From: Gari tellinella
Lineage: Eukaryota > Mollusca > Bivalvia > Cardiida > Psammobiidae
Assembly: GCA_922989275.2 (NCBI GenBank)
Contig: OV277864.1
Location: forward strand, 48,607,550-48,671,549
DNA: 64,000 nucleotides
Reading direction: 5' to 3'
The position numbers were made by a program, and so were the translations under genes. Shown here in pieces: positions 33,175 through 43,399 of this stretch. A model generated the notes under the pieces. The model saw nothing but the letters and a program-made list of their open reading frames with translations. It was not told where the DNA came from and searched no databases. The stretch's first letter is position 1. Each line of letters begins with the position of its first letter.

Positions 33175-33675
33175 TTTGGCCTAATGTCGATGTTGAATAA
33201 TGAAATTACTATTGACGAAACTAAGAAAGCGATTAATAATTAATTTTGCCAGAGTCATGGTCAGTTGAAAGTAGTGTTCGAATATACGTATGTATACGAA
33301 TAATGGTGATAATACTCAGCCTGAAAATTATAGACCAATAAATTTACTGAGCTGTATGGGTTAACTTTTTACGGCAATTTTAAACAACAGACTTACATCT
33401 TATTTAGAAAGAAACTAATAAACGTTTGAAACTAAATCATGTAGGATTTCGAAAACATCATTCAAAATCTGATAACGTTTTTATTCTCCATAAGCTTTGT
33501 GAATATTGTAAACATAATAAAAAAAAATTGCGCTTTTGTTGATTTAAAAAACAAAAAAACCATTTGACTCTGTATGGCGGGCAGATTTATAATTTAAATT
33601 ATAGAATACTATTTTGATATATTTTGGTAATTAGCGAATTCATTGGTTTTCCATATCTTGGACGGGAGTCAATCG

Positions 33676-33888
33676 TTAACCCTTTCATGATCAAATTTAT
33701 CGTGAGGATTTTATCCCTTCACTGTTTCATTGTCGTATGCTTCAATATCGTTGTCGGCAATATCGTTTCAAAGTTTAATTTAAGGCAGCATGACTGAAGG
33801 AATTTCAGAAAGAATGTCAAACAGTTTGGATCCTGATTAGACGCCGTATAACGCGCCTTTTTGGCGTTATTGATAGTGAAAGGGTAAA
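33676..33888. mobile_element. TTAA MITE (truncated hairpin)
   Basis: Starts TTAAccctttcatgatcaaa and ends tgatagtgaaagggtaa. The copy-B element (51,444-51,692) still has the whole 65-bp hairpin (51,571-51,635). Here most of the right arm is deleted. Confidence 0.75.
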
Positions 33889-33970
33889 GTAATTGTTTCA
33901 AACGCATAGTAGCTAATTATGTAGTAAATGGGTTTTATCTTGCAATTGGTTTGATTCAGATGAGATGCCG

Positions 33971-34250
33971 GGGCCTCCGTGGCCTAGTGGTATAGTCCCT
34001 GTGACTATCATCACTAAGCTCCTCACCGCTGTGAGTTCGAATCCCAGTGTGGACATTCAGATTTTTCATGTGGGGAAGCCTTCCAGCTGGCTTGCGGAAG
34101 GTCGGTGCTTCTACCCAGTTGCCGATTTTTGCCTGAAGCAGTGCATAAAGGACTTCTGGGGTCTTCATTCACCTGTTATTACCTGGACGTCGCGATATGA
34201 CTGAAATACTGTTGAAAGCGACGTAAAATAAAAAACAAATCAAATCAAAT
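33971..34250 (+). mobile_element. tRNA-derived SINE with 14-bp target duplication
   Basis: Head gggcctccgtggcctagtgg (A box), B-box-like gagttcgaatccc, tail 'gaaagcgacgtaaaat' and a caaatcaaatcaaat run. The 14-mer cagatgagatgccg is duplicated at 33,957-33,970 and 34,251-34,264. The same insertion is at 51,775-52,045, so it predates the segmental duplication. Confidence 0.88.
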
Positions 34251-34536
34251 CAGATGAGATGCCGAAAAGCTCGGGACCTCATCTAGATCCCATCTGCTTT
34301 ACAATCATTTTGATTTCCACAGCGATAGGAAGGAACGAATCAATTTTATATCTTTTATTATATTATAAACTTGATTTTTTAAATCAAAATGCTAGTCCAG
34401 AAGACAGTATATACAAGTAACTTGATGTTTGATCTTGCTCAAAACTGTTGCAACTGAAAATATTGCTTTAGTATAAACGCTTTTGTTGAGAAAGACTAAC
34501 GTCTCCCATTTGTGAATGGACTGACAGGTCAGTTAA

Positions 34537-37144
34537 AGGAAAACGGACAGCTGATGACAATATGGTCTTAGATCCTAGATTTTATCCTAAAAGCAACATT
34601 CATGAAGGTCCTGCAATTATTACTCATCGATAAGGTACGAAAAGATCGATTTACTGCATACAGGTAAGCTATCGCTAATTGGAACGGGTGCCGCCATATT
34701 GGCAAAGCTATCATTCGGAACCCTCGATTTTTATCCATTTTGTGACGTCACAAAGGCCTAACGCTGATTGGCTCTTTCACTCAACCACTGTAACTTGGAC
34801 GGACAGTTCACACTTCGTCAGTAAAGGTAACGGCAAGCTTAATTCAAGGTCGCATACAGTTAAAAAAAAAGATAATAGATAGATGGTATATTCATATTGA
34901 TTATGATGAACTTGAAAGGTCGTGTAGATCCAGATACGATCAGAAGCTACTATCGTTAATCGGCTTAGAGAAATGTCCGTTCCAATTCCCAGCTATAGAA
35001 TCTGGGAAAACAATCCTGCGAAATGGCTAACAGTAGAGTATGGCGACATCCATATTAACTTGATTGATGATTATAATTATTAGATCTAGATCTACAATAA
35101 AAAAAATCTGATAATCAGTGCGATATTGTGCTGATCTAGACCTAAATGTTGAACTGGCTTAGATCTACCAACTCGTTTACAAATCAGCATTTTCTAGCTG
35201 GTTCGTCTCGGTTTAGGAATTCAACGCTACAGAAATTCTTAATGAAAAAAGTCTCATTACTAGATCTACATATTGTACGGGTAGATCTAGATCGGTTTTT
35301 TCTTTCTGAATTTAATCATCGCGATTCTCTAGATCCCGATATGATAGAGCGATCTTACTTGAGTCCAAGACCGATTTTGATTGGATCTAGTTTTATCGTT
35401 CTTATTTCTGGGTGTAGTTTTACAATCGTCATTTCTGTAGAAAAAAAATCAAACAACTTTTAGATAGGCCTAAATGAATTTTAATTTAAATTCGAGTTTT
35501 ATGGTAGACTCTAACCTTTTTAAAAAAGCAGCATACACATCTAGATCTATACAAAACCACAAGAGCTAGAAGTGTCCAATCTTCTTTTTTTCTTCTTTTT
35601 TTTTTTTTTTAAAGATCTTGGCTTTTTTGTTTTGATGTAACCCTTTCCCCCATAAATACGCCTTTTAACGCCTTTAATTAATTCCTTCATATACTGAAGA
35701 AAATAGTTTCAATATCATACTGTCATAAATAAAAATCATAAGAAATATTTTCTATATTTTAGCAGATAAAAGCTTAAAGCAGGCTGAAAGTATTTTCAAC
35801 CTGTTTTAAGTGGTCACATATTTTCAGAAGTAGAAACAGGCTATGGGGTAAAGGGTAAAAGGCTCGTGGCGTGTAATCACATATTTAAGTAGCCAACTAG
35901 TTAGCCTGTGTTTAAAATCACAACCCTGTTTGACAAGTGCGGCTAATTAGATTACGTAATATGGATCTTTATGCCCTGCATGCCTAAAGCTTCTTACTTC
36001 TTCACAGAGGGGGTCTTAGGCAGAAAGGGAATGTGTATAAACATTTCCGGTCCATATCGTACAATTTGCAAGGCAGTTTAATTGATTAGTGGTTGATGAT
36101 GAATGTCAGCATAAAATGCGATCTAGATCAAAGCCGCCTGCTGAAATATGTCCTGAATCTGTTTCGATTATGATGTTCATAGATCTTTATATAAGCTCAA
36201 GATATATAACGATAAGTAAAAAACGACATTAATACAATAAATGAGCACTCGGGTCACGTTATCTAGAGAGTTCAGTTTTGACCCAGATCAGATGTATTAT
36301 CGTCTTTATCTGCTCGTGTTTTAGTCGTAGCCCCGTAAAAAACGAAGATATCCTGGAGCCGATGTTTATGATTAATATTTACGGAAATATTAACAGATAA
36401 GACTAAATATGTCAGAGAAACTTTTTTCGAAAGTCACAGGGCTTCGATGCCTTTATTCACAACCAGTATGCAAATATTATCAAGAGTATCCGTGCCCGAT
36501 TCCGGTGTCCTATGAGATTTGCCTGATATCATGGAGGAATCCTCCATGCTGATATACGCTACCTCAAGTATGGCTGGATTAAGCAATAATAGCTCGAAAT
36601 TTTGATGGTTCTGCTATGCACTCATTGTCACCAAGACACCCAATCGTCATTTCATTTGTTCTGCAGCAAGTATTAACCTCCTTTGTAGGCATTTAAACAC
36701 AAGTATTGGAGTCGCAAATTCGTCCGGCGAATGCGCTTTCTCTTCGCCCGACCCGTCGTAGTCTCTGTCTTCTAATATTACATTCTCTGATAATTTTGGA
36801 TCGAAATCGTAACACTGAAGTTCTAAAGTGTTTTTACCTTCCTCCACATGTCCATTTTTTCTCAGTATTTCAGTTTATTAATGTTATCGATGTAAATTCC
36901 GCGCACTCTACGGCATTCCCGGTTAGACTCGCTATAACCGGAAGGTCGCGGAAGGCCTTAGTTACATCACACAGGTAAACAAAATGGCGGCCCCCATGGT
37001 CGCTTGCACAGTCATATATCACAAAGTTTAAACGGATCTAACTACTTCATTTTTTATTATTTTTCAAAATTTCAAAGGCAGAAGGCGATTTTTTTTCAAT
37101 ATCTTTCATTTAAAAGATATTTATCACCAGCTGTCCATTTCCCT
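34537..37144. mobile_element. 2.6-kb TTAA-target DNA transposon, copy A only
   Basis: Inverted termini aggaaaacggacagctgatg (left) and agggaaatggacagctggtg (right, read inward) are flanked by TTAA at 34,533-34,536 and 37,145-37,148. Copy B has a clean single TTAA at 52,321-52,324. AGG ends plus a TTAA target fit Kolobok-like elements better than piggyBac (family recollection). No transposase frame is visible. The longest frames are a 105-codon frame at 35,146-35,463, in a stretch dense in tagatcta words (35,080-35,560), and a 66-codon minus-strand frame from 36,847 beginning MEEGKNTLELQCYDFD that reads like a real N-terminal exon but has no domain I know. It is therefore probably non-autonomous. 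A nested MITE lies at 35,637-35,858. Confidence 0.82.
35637..35858. mobile_element. MITE of the 'ccctttaccccata' family nested in the 2.6-kb element
   Basis: Starts gtaaccctttcccccataaa and ends ctatggggtaaagggtaa. It contains a shortened hairpin (gcttaaagcaggctgaaagt ... caacctgttttaag). The terminal TTAA has mutated to GTAA at the left. Confidence 0.7.
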
Positions 37145-37176
37145 TTAAATCGGACAATATATTATAAAAAAGAGTT

Positions 37177-37370
37177 TTGAATCGAATGGGACTCGAACGT
37201 AAGAGCTGTGTAATGCTAGTCAATCACTCTAGCCACGGAGCTACCAAGACAGACAATGGAGTTTATCAAACTTTTTTATATAAATTTTCTAGTATAAGCA
37301 CGTGCGGAAGAAGTCTATGTCTCCGAGAAGCGTTTCCGCTCGCCCGCAAGAAAACGCTGACATGTGTTTG
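37177..37370 (-). mobile_element. tRNA-like sequence with tail (copy A)
   Basis: On the minus strand an A-box-like tggctagagtga and a B-box-like cgttcgagtccc are spaced as in a tRNA, with a tRNA-like 3' end (cccattcgattc). The copy-B counterpart, about 52,353-52,546, differs at several stem bases. It may be an old tRNA-derived SINE. The sense frame here is spurious. Confidence 0.45.
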
Positions 37371-37499
37371 ACCTTAAGTAAATAACGCGGCATTAATAAT
37401 GCAACTTAGAGAATATTTGGCAAAAAGGTTTAATTGCAATTTATGTGAAAATTTATAAAACATCTCAGATTATTTAAGTTCACTTAATGCATTATGGTA

Positions 37500-38749
37500 G
37501 AGAACCTTCATGGATCATATCAATAGCGTAATACTATTATTAAGGTAATGATGAACTATTAAACAACTAAATAGTTTAGTTTAAACATTTTTTATTTCAT
37601 ACAATATACATGTACATGTATTGGATTGGGCAACAAGTTTTTGCAATTTTTGATAACGGCTACTCCCTAGATATAACAAATAGATATATTAACAAAACAG
37701 TGACATGACAATAATAGAGATGAACATAAATTCACTGTTAACTATTTCATTACTAAATTGTTCGTGAGATTTTTACTCCTTCACTGTTTCATTGTTGTCT
37801 GCTTCAAATGTGTTGTTTGCAAGATCGTTTCAAAGTAAGATCTAATGTAGTATAATTTAAAAGATAACGATTGGAGTGTCAAACACTTTGATCCTGATCA
37901 GACGCCGCGTTACGCGTCTAATCAGGATCCAAACTGTTTGCAAACGCGCCTGCAGGTGTCATTGAGAGTAAAAGTGATAATAACACAGATATTTGATAAG
38001 AAACTGACACGTAGCCATCGGCAAAAAGAGTAAAGAAAGAAAGGACGAAAGAAAGTGCTTAGAAAAGAATATTCTACAATCAAAATGTTTATAAATTACA
38101 CAACTAATCGTTCACCTTGTGTTTTTTTTTAGGAAAACGTTCAAATTATATCAATTTTACAAAACATTTGAGAACTAGTGTACGTTTCGCTTCACAACAT
38201 TAACCCTTTCACTGCCAATGTCGACAACACTGACATTCGCAAACAGTTTGGATCCTGATCAGACACCTCGTAAAATGGCGTCTGATCACGATCCAAACTT
38301 TTTGACACCCATATCAATATTTTTAAATCAAACACATTCGTTTTAGACCTTCTCAAGAAACCCAGCAGTATAATAATTCGTGTATTATTGACTGAATGGT
38401 AGGCCATTACATAACTATAATTAAAGTTAACGGACGGACGAACGGACGGACTGAGAGATAGATGGCCGGGTTGACAGACAGATACAAAACCTATAATCCC
38501 ACGGATGGATGCACCGATAGGGGATTTGAAAGGATCTTAAACGAAGAAGTCACTATCTGAGCCCCAGGGAATTTGCTTTGTCTGAAAAGGGTCTTCACAC
38601 AGAAGCCAGAAGCTGATAAATAATGAAGACGCGTAGACCTAGATCAGATTAAGCTTTTGCGAAACATCAGTTGAGCTAGTTCTAAACGGATGGAAAATAC
38701 TGTATTGCGTTTTGTAAGGCTGCTGAAAGATTGTTTCTTTTAACCCTTT
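37500..38749. repeat. TLR 3' flank with two TTAA MITEs
   Basis: Homologous to about 52,676-53,934 and, less completely, to about 19,888-22,364. It contains a TTAA MITE at about 37,737-37,983 (hairpin 37,880-37,940, 61 bp), matched by 52,912-53,148 in copy B, and a partial one starting at TTAA 38,200 (hairpin 38,240-38,304, 65 bp), matched by 53,380-53,520. No gene is seen. Confidence 0.75.
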
Positions 38750-38992
38750 CTCTTATAGAAGCGCCTTTTAGCGAATATGATTTATTCCTCCGCTGAAGAA
38801 AACAGTTCCAGTTTATACCATCATGAACAATTACCATTACAAATATTGTATATAGCCTAGCAGGTTTTAGCTTAAAGAAGGCTGAAAGTAAAGCAGAATG
38901 CGCCTTAGGGCGCATTCTGCTTTACTTTCAATCTGCTTTAAGTAGTCTTATATCGTCAATACTAGAAACAATGCTTTCAGGTAAAGGGTTAA
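38750..38992. mobile_element. TTAA MITE abutting the stop codon of the 39-kb TLR
   Basis: Starts TTAAccctttctcttatag and ends ctttcaggtaaagggTTAA. It has a 72-bp hairpin at 38,871-38,942. On the TLR strand it provides an AATAAA (complement of tttatt, 38,781-38,786) about 205 bases after the stop. Confidence 0.87.
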
Positions 38993-41190
38993 AGATCAGT
39001 GGTTTCAGGCGTCATTAACTCTACGATAGACTGACATACTACGTCCCAGCACGGCACAAGTTTTACACCATCTCCTTCTGTCAACCACTTTGACCGCGTA
39101 GTATTACTGAAATATGTTAGTAACACTTTGGGCATATCTGATGTTTTTACTTCTTCCAGAAACATCAGAACTATTGGTTTTTGCTGATATTTTGAAACGA
39201 ATATTTCATCTTTGCACCAAGGGCTTTTACAAAAGTTTTTCGAAATACATAGGACAATAACCTCTGAACATTCTATCCATTTGATAACTTCCTCTACCAC
39301 ATAGAACCCTGGTCTAAAAGTCGTATCGCCTGTTGCTACACATGTTTTATTGGTATCTAGTAACACTTGAAGACGTCCATTTAATTCTTCGATAACATTA
39401 GCATTAATGAAATCTTCATCTGCGCTACTGTATGACAAGAATACAGGGTATGTGAAAGCATGATTTATTTTGTATTTTTCAATTAAAGCCATTAAATGTA
39501 TTTTCCTAATTGACTCCCGTCTTCGACGAAAACAAAGCACACAGACAATGGCACCAACAATCAAAAGAAAAGACCCGCCCGCACTACAAATGCCGATAAT
39601 TAGCGGCAGTTTACAGAGATGGTCTATCTTAGATATGACTTTGTGATATATAGAACTATTATCATTTCTTAGAGAACAAACACTGCTGAGTTGTATTTGT
39701 TTAGTTTTGAAAATCCATTCTACAAATTCTTTGTTAGCACATGAGCAGGTAAAGGGATTTGATCGCATATCTATAATCAAACTTTGTTCAGAAGAACTTT
39801 CATTAAGGTTCTGTTTAGTTCGCACATGAACTAGCTGAATAATCGTCATCCTGTCCTGAGCATCTAAAGTGTGTATTTTGTTGTGGTCAAGTCTTAAAAC
39901 TCTCAAATTATGCAAATGGTCTAGTTTAAAGGTCACCGATTCTATATCATTGTTTGACATATCAATAACCTGTATTTCTTTCGTATTGGTAAACAAATTA
40001 TAAGGTATATGATATAAGGAATTATAAGTTATGTAGAACTCGACCAAATGTTTGGATAGAGATGTAGTTGGTAGTGAGTTAATTTGATTTAAAGAATTGT
40101 GGGACAAATCCAAATATCTCAGATTTCCTGAATGAGATGCGAGAGAAGAGTCAATATATTCAATACCATTATACGCCAAATTCAAACGCTGTAGGCTTAT
40201 CTGCTGATCTTTATCTTTCAAAAAGCAAAACGTACCTAACGTTATTTTATCTTTCGGTATCACTGTAATCATGCATAAAACTTGACCTTGATTAGAACCA
40301 AATAATTGACTCCGGAATCCATTTGGCATGAAACCTTGAGCGTATATGGACGAAACATTTCGCAACGGTCGTTTTAAAGAGGGGGTATTGGAATCCGTTA
40401 ATATATTCGATGGACCTGCGACCGTATTCCAGGGCAAAGTATAACTTATGTCTATGCTCCGTAAATTGTAAAAATGCTCAGCATAGTCATATAAAGCCTT
40501 AAATAGATTCACAGTCAAGATGCCGCCCTCGGACACATTGAATTCTGCAAGTTTGGGAAGACTTTCGGCAAAAGCTTGCATGTGCATCGACCCATACTTT
40601 GTACCACTAAGGTCTAAATGACGGATGGGTTTATTTTGTAATGAGTAGAAGAACTCTTTTGAAAAATAAACTGAAGAGGTATACAAGCTGACACGACGCA
40701 GCGTAAGTTGTTGTAAAGACCGCAGTACATTTCCATCCAGAGCTGCCGTCACTTTCACAATACTCAGACTGAAGCAATCGCTGAGATCTAACACAGTCAA
40801 GTTGTCAAGGCCAACAAATACTTTTTCAGAAAGGCTATCCAGATCAGGACACGAAATCTTTAGACTTTTGAGATTTGAAAAGCTTTTAAAAGTTGAGTTT
40901 TGAACGCTGAGCTTTTCTTGTTTTTCGTCGTTCAAAGTACAGTGTATCGTCAAAACTTCAATGTGGATCCAGCTTGCCTCAGAAATAGCTGCAAATTGTT
41001 CTTGCTTCTTGTCCATCAACTGTACAATCTCTACCGAATTGACTTCCCTTGGAACGAACTCTGGAACAAGCCCGTTACACGTTATCACATGGGATCTTGT
41101 TGTACAATGAGATTCTTTTGCATCGGTTCCAAACGTTTGTATAAGCCATATAGCGTGCAAAAGCTTAATGAACACTTTCCAGTGTCGCAT
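38989..41190 (-). CDS. Toll-like receptor, 733 aa
   Basis: Same architecture as the 22.6-kb gene and about 95% similar to it by eye: signal peptide 1-24 (MRHWKVFIKLLHAIWLIQTF), leucine-rich repeats ~80-450, Cys-rich LRR C-terminal cap ~477-527, transmembrane helix ~528-554 with the following RRRR, and TIR domain ~581-726 with FLSYSSADEDF, GDTTFRPGF and SKW. It is four residues shorter because GVYQ is missing just after the signal peptide. The cap keeps the usual Trp (FVEWIF). A single coding exon follows a splice acceptor at 41,205-41,206. Its 5' end was the breakpoint of the tandem duplication. The TAA stop is part of the TTAA at the edge of a MITE, which also carries the probable AATAAA signal. 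Ligand and exact adaptor use cannot be told from sequence. Confidence 0.95.
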   Translation of the reverse strand: MRHWKVFIKLLHAIWLIQTFGTDAKESHCTTRSHVITCNGLVPEFVPREVNSVEIVQLMDKKQEQFAAISEASWIHIEVLTIHCTLNDEKQEKLSVQNSTFKSFSNLKSLKISCPDLDSLSEKVFVGLDNLTVLDLSDCFSLSIVKVTAALDGNVLRSLQQLTLRRVSLYTSSVYFSKEFFYSLQNKPIRHLDLSGTKYGSMHMQAFAESLPKLAEFNVSEGGILTVNLFKALYDYAEHFYNLRSIDISYTLPWNTVAGPSNILTDSNTPSLKRPLRNVSSIYAQGFMPNGFRSQLFGSNQGQVLCMITVIPKDKITLGTFCFLKDKDQQISLQRLNLAYNGIEYIDSSLASHSGNLRYLDLSHNSLNQINSLPTTSLSKHLVEFYITYNSLYHIPYNLFTNTKEIQVIDMSNNDIESVTFKLDHLHNLRVLRLDHNKIHTLDAQDRMTIIQLVHVRTKQNLNESSSEQSLIIDMRSNPFTCSCANKEFVEWIFKTKQIQLSSVCSLRNDNSSIYHKVISKIDHLCKLPLIIGICSAGGSFLLIVGAIVCVLCFRRRRESIRKIHLMALIEKYKINHAFTYPVFLSYSSADEDFINANVIEELNGRLQVLLDTNKTCVATGDTTFRPGFYVVEEVIKWIECSEVIVLCISKNFCKSPWCKDEIFVSKYQQKPIVLMFLEEVKTSDMPKVLLTYFSNTTRSKWLTEGDGVKLVPCWDVVCQSIVELMTPETTDL

Positions 41191-42019
41191 TATGTCAACG
41201 GAATCTGAAAGAACAGATTATTTCGTTTATACAAATACATGTATTCTAACATTATGTTTCTTAAGCTAATATTTTTAAATAACCCGTCTTGAACAATCCC
41301 AGAGTGGTGTTAATTTGCCATCCGCTTGTCAATCCATTATCTCTTTCACTACTAATGGAACCAAAATGCGACTTTGCAAACAGTTTGGATCCTGATCAGA
41401 CGCCACATAATGCGGTGTCTGATCAGAATCCAAATTGTTTGACACTGGTATCGACATTTGTTTAGTCAAAACAACCCTAAAGCTGACTTTAAAAGTATTG
41501 CAGACGACACTGCCAATATAGACGATCAGGATCAAAACTGTTTGCAAATGCACTTTATGGCGTCATTGAGAGTGCAAGTGTAAATGACATTGTAACTCGT
41601 CTAACACAATCGCCAGCTTCAGAAATTACGTCTGCTTTTCTTCTATGATTAATAATTTTTGGTTCTTTTATTTAAGAAACTTTAATGTGAACGTTATTCA
41701 GCTAGTTAGACTCCGCTAAACGCAGCGTCTGATCTCGATCCAAATTGTTTTCTCTAATCTTAGTATTGACGAATTTAACAGTGGAGGAGTCAATGCAATC
41801 AATGTGGTTTTTAAAACATAATAGTTTATTATCACGCAAAATTAGTAAATGGTGATTTGGATAGAAAGTTTCTTTTTTCACTACTTGCTTAAATTGTTTA
41901 TCTTTGACAGTTTCGACATCTACTAATGTCTTTCTCAAGAATCGCACTGCGACGATCGGCTATCTTCGGCCTTGTTCGCCAGTTCTTTAACATAAGTATA
42001 CTCGCCATACAATTAGCAA

Positions 42020-43120
42020 TGATTGTAATTTAAGCATTGACACACTATTCTCTTTAACATGGATATGACTGCTATACTATTGGCATCAAAGTATTATTTA
42101 ATTACTGACACACCGTACTATTTAATCACTGATATAAAAGGTATACTTAATTTACTGATAGTATTCAAGGGCATTATCCTTGACACACTAAAAGGTATAC
42201 TCTTTAAAACCGATATTATCATTATACTATTGCCATCAAGGTACATATTGTTCTTTTTAACACTGGTATAATCGCTCTACGTGTTGTTCTATTGGCATCA
42301 AATCGCTATACTTATTGTACTGCTGGTATCAAAGTACAAGGTCAGGGCTTCCATAAGTTGACATAAAAACAATCCAAAGATTTCCAAATTTGCATTTTTC
42401 AAGTGCGATTTTACGAATCGTACCTTTTCCCTATCGCCTGTTTCTAGTTTTGTTGACACGTGGCTGCTTAAAGCAGGCTCAAAGTAAAGCAAAGTGTGCC
42501 TTAAGGCGCATTCTGTTTTACTTTCAGCCTGCTTTAAGCTACCTAGTACTAGGAAAAAATCCTAAGATTTAGGAATAATCGGGAGAAATGGCAGCCCTGC
42601 AAGGTAATCCCGGACAAACTGTACCTTTTAACTTTGATATAATCGCTATACTTTTGATATCAGATTGTAATTTAATTCCCGGACAAACTGTACTCTTTAT
42701 CACTGATGCAATCGCTATACTAGTGATATCAAAGTACAATGTAATCCCAGACAACTGTACTCTTTAACACTGATATAATTGCTATACTATTAGCGTCAAG
42801 TTACAATTTAATAACTGACAAAATGTACTCTTTAACACTGATATAATTGCTATACTATTAGCGTCAAGTTACAATTTAATAACTGACAAAATGTACTCTT
42901 TAACACTGATATAATTGCTATACTATTAGCGTCAAGTTACAATTTAATACCTGACAAAGTGTACTCTTTAACACTGATATAATTGCTATACTATTAGCGT
43001 CAATTTAATACCTGACAAGGTATACACTTTAACACCGATATAATCGCTATACTACTATCATCAAGGTACAAACTGTTTCTTTAACACTAATATAGTCGCT
43101 ATATTTTCTGTAATATTGGC
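42020..43120 (+). repeat. 68-bp satellite array (copy B)
   Basis: Period measured at exactly 68 bp over four successive units (tctttaacac at 42,761, 42,829, 42,897 and 42,965). At least 13 copies, more than in copy A, with the best-conserved block expanded by one or two units. It is interrupted by the MITE at 42,343-42,599. Confidence 0.9.
42343..42599. mobile_element. MITE with cagggc/gccctg TIR, copy B only
   Basis: 257 bp, same family as 29,001 and 45,437 but in the opposite orientation. It is flanked by caaggt at 42,337-42,342 and 42,600-42,605 and contains the 72-bp-type hairpin (cttaaagcaggctcaaag ... gcctgctttaag). Confidence 0.88.
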
Positions 43121-43399
43121 ATCTATGTGCATTGTAAAATATACAAAGAAACGAAAGAAATTGTGAATTTTGTTATTCAAATTCAATAGAAAACGAATAC
43201 CGCTTTTAATTAACTTGTTCATTTTACAACAAACTCGGACAGAAATATTTAAAACCGTATTACTGTAGGTGAAAGCATCACACACTTCAAAAGTATACAT
43301 GAGATGTGCCATGACTAAACCTGCCTTATTGCATTCCAACATTGTACAGATCTAGCACCGTTGTCATCTCAGGCTCTGCATCTGAGTTTGGTCTACACT

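Larger units (their letters stand above)
32500..33612 (+). pseudogene. Degenerate LINE reverse-transcriptase relic (copy A)
   Basis: Broken frames give typical non-LTR retrotransposon phrases. 32,720-32,930 reads like the basic linker between endonuclease and RT (SRRKYNHVKNEISRNDMLK). 33,310-33,560 gives QPENYRPINLLSCMG, ILNNRL, LNHVGFRK and CFVDLK ... DSVWR, the start of an RT domain of a CR1/L2/jockey-like type. Stops and shifts are frequent and the catalytic FADD block is absent. A TAG microsatellite and a 125-bp foldback have been inserted. In copy B the same relic is split by a younger LINE (46,850-47,241 and 50,704-51,372). Confidence 0.7.
24885..41204. repeat. Tandem segmental duplication, copy A (~16.3 kb)
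   Basis: Collinear with copy B (about 41,030-56,422) over satellite, MITEs, LINE relic, SINE, 3' flank and the terminal TLR gene. Matching landmarks are 25,818/41,793, 27,560/44,042, 28,997/45,433, 32,104/46,443, 33,676/51,444, 33,971/51,775, 37,177/52,355, 38,750/53,935 and 38,989/54,183. Copy A alone has the 2.25-kb insert in the 29.0-kb MITE, the 33,050 foldback and the 34.5-37.1-kb transposon. A shorter, older unit (3' flank plus TLR, from about 19,880) lies to its left. Confidence 0.9.

Noticed and set aside
35146..35463. 105-codon frame inside the 2.6-kb transposon
   Set aside because: It coincides with the tagatcta-rich stretch, has low-complexity codons and no transposase motifs.
42761..43000. 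CRISPR-like regular repeats
   Set aside because: The 68-bp units are adjacent with no unique spacers, there are no cas genes, and the genome is clearly animal.
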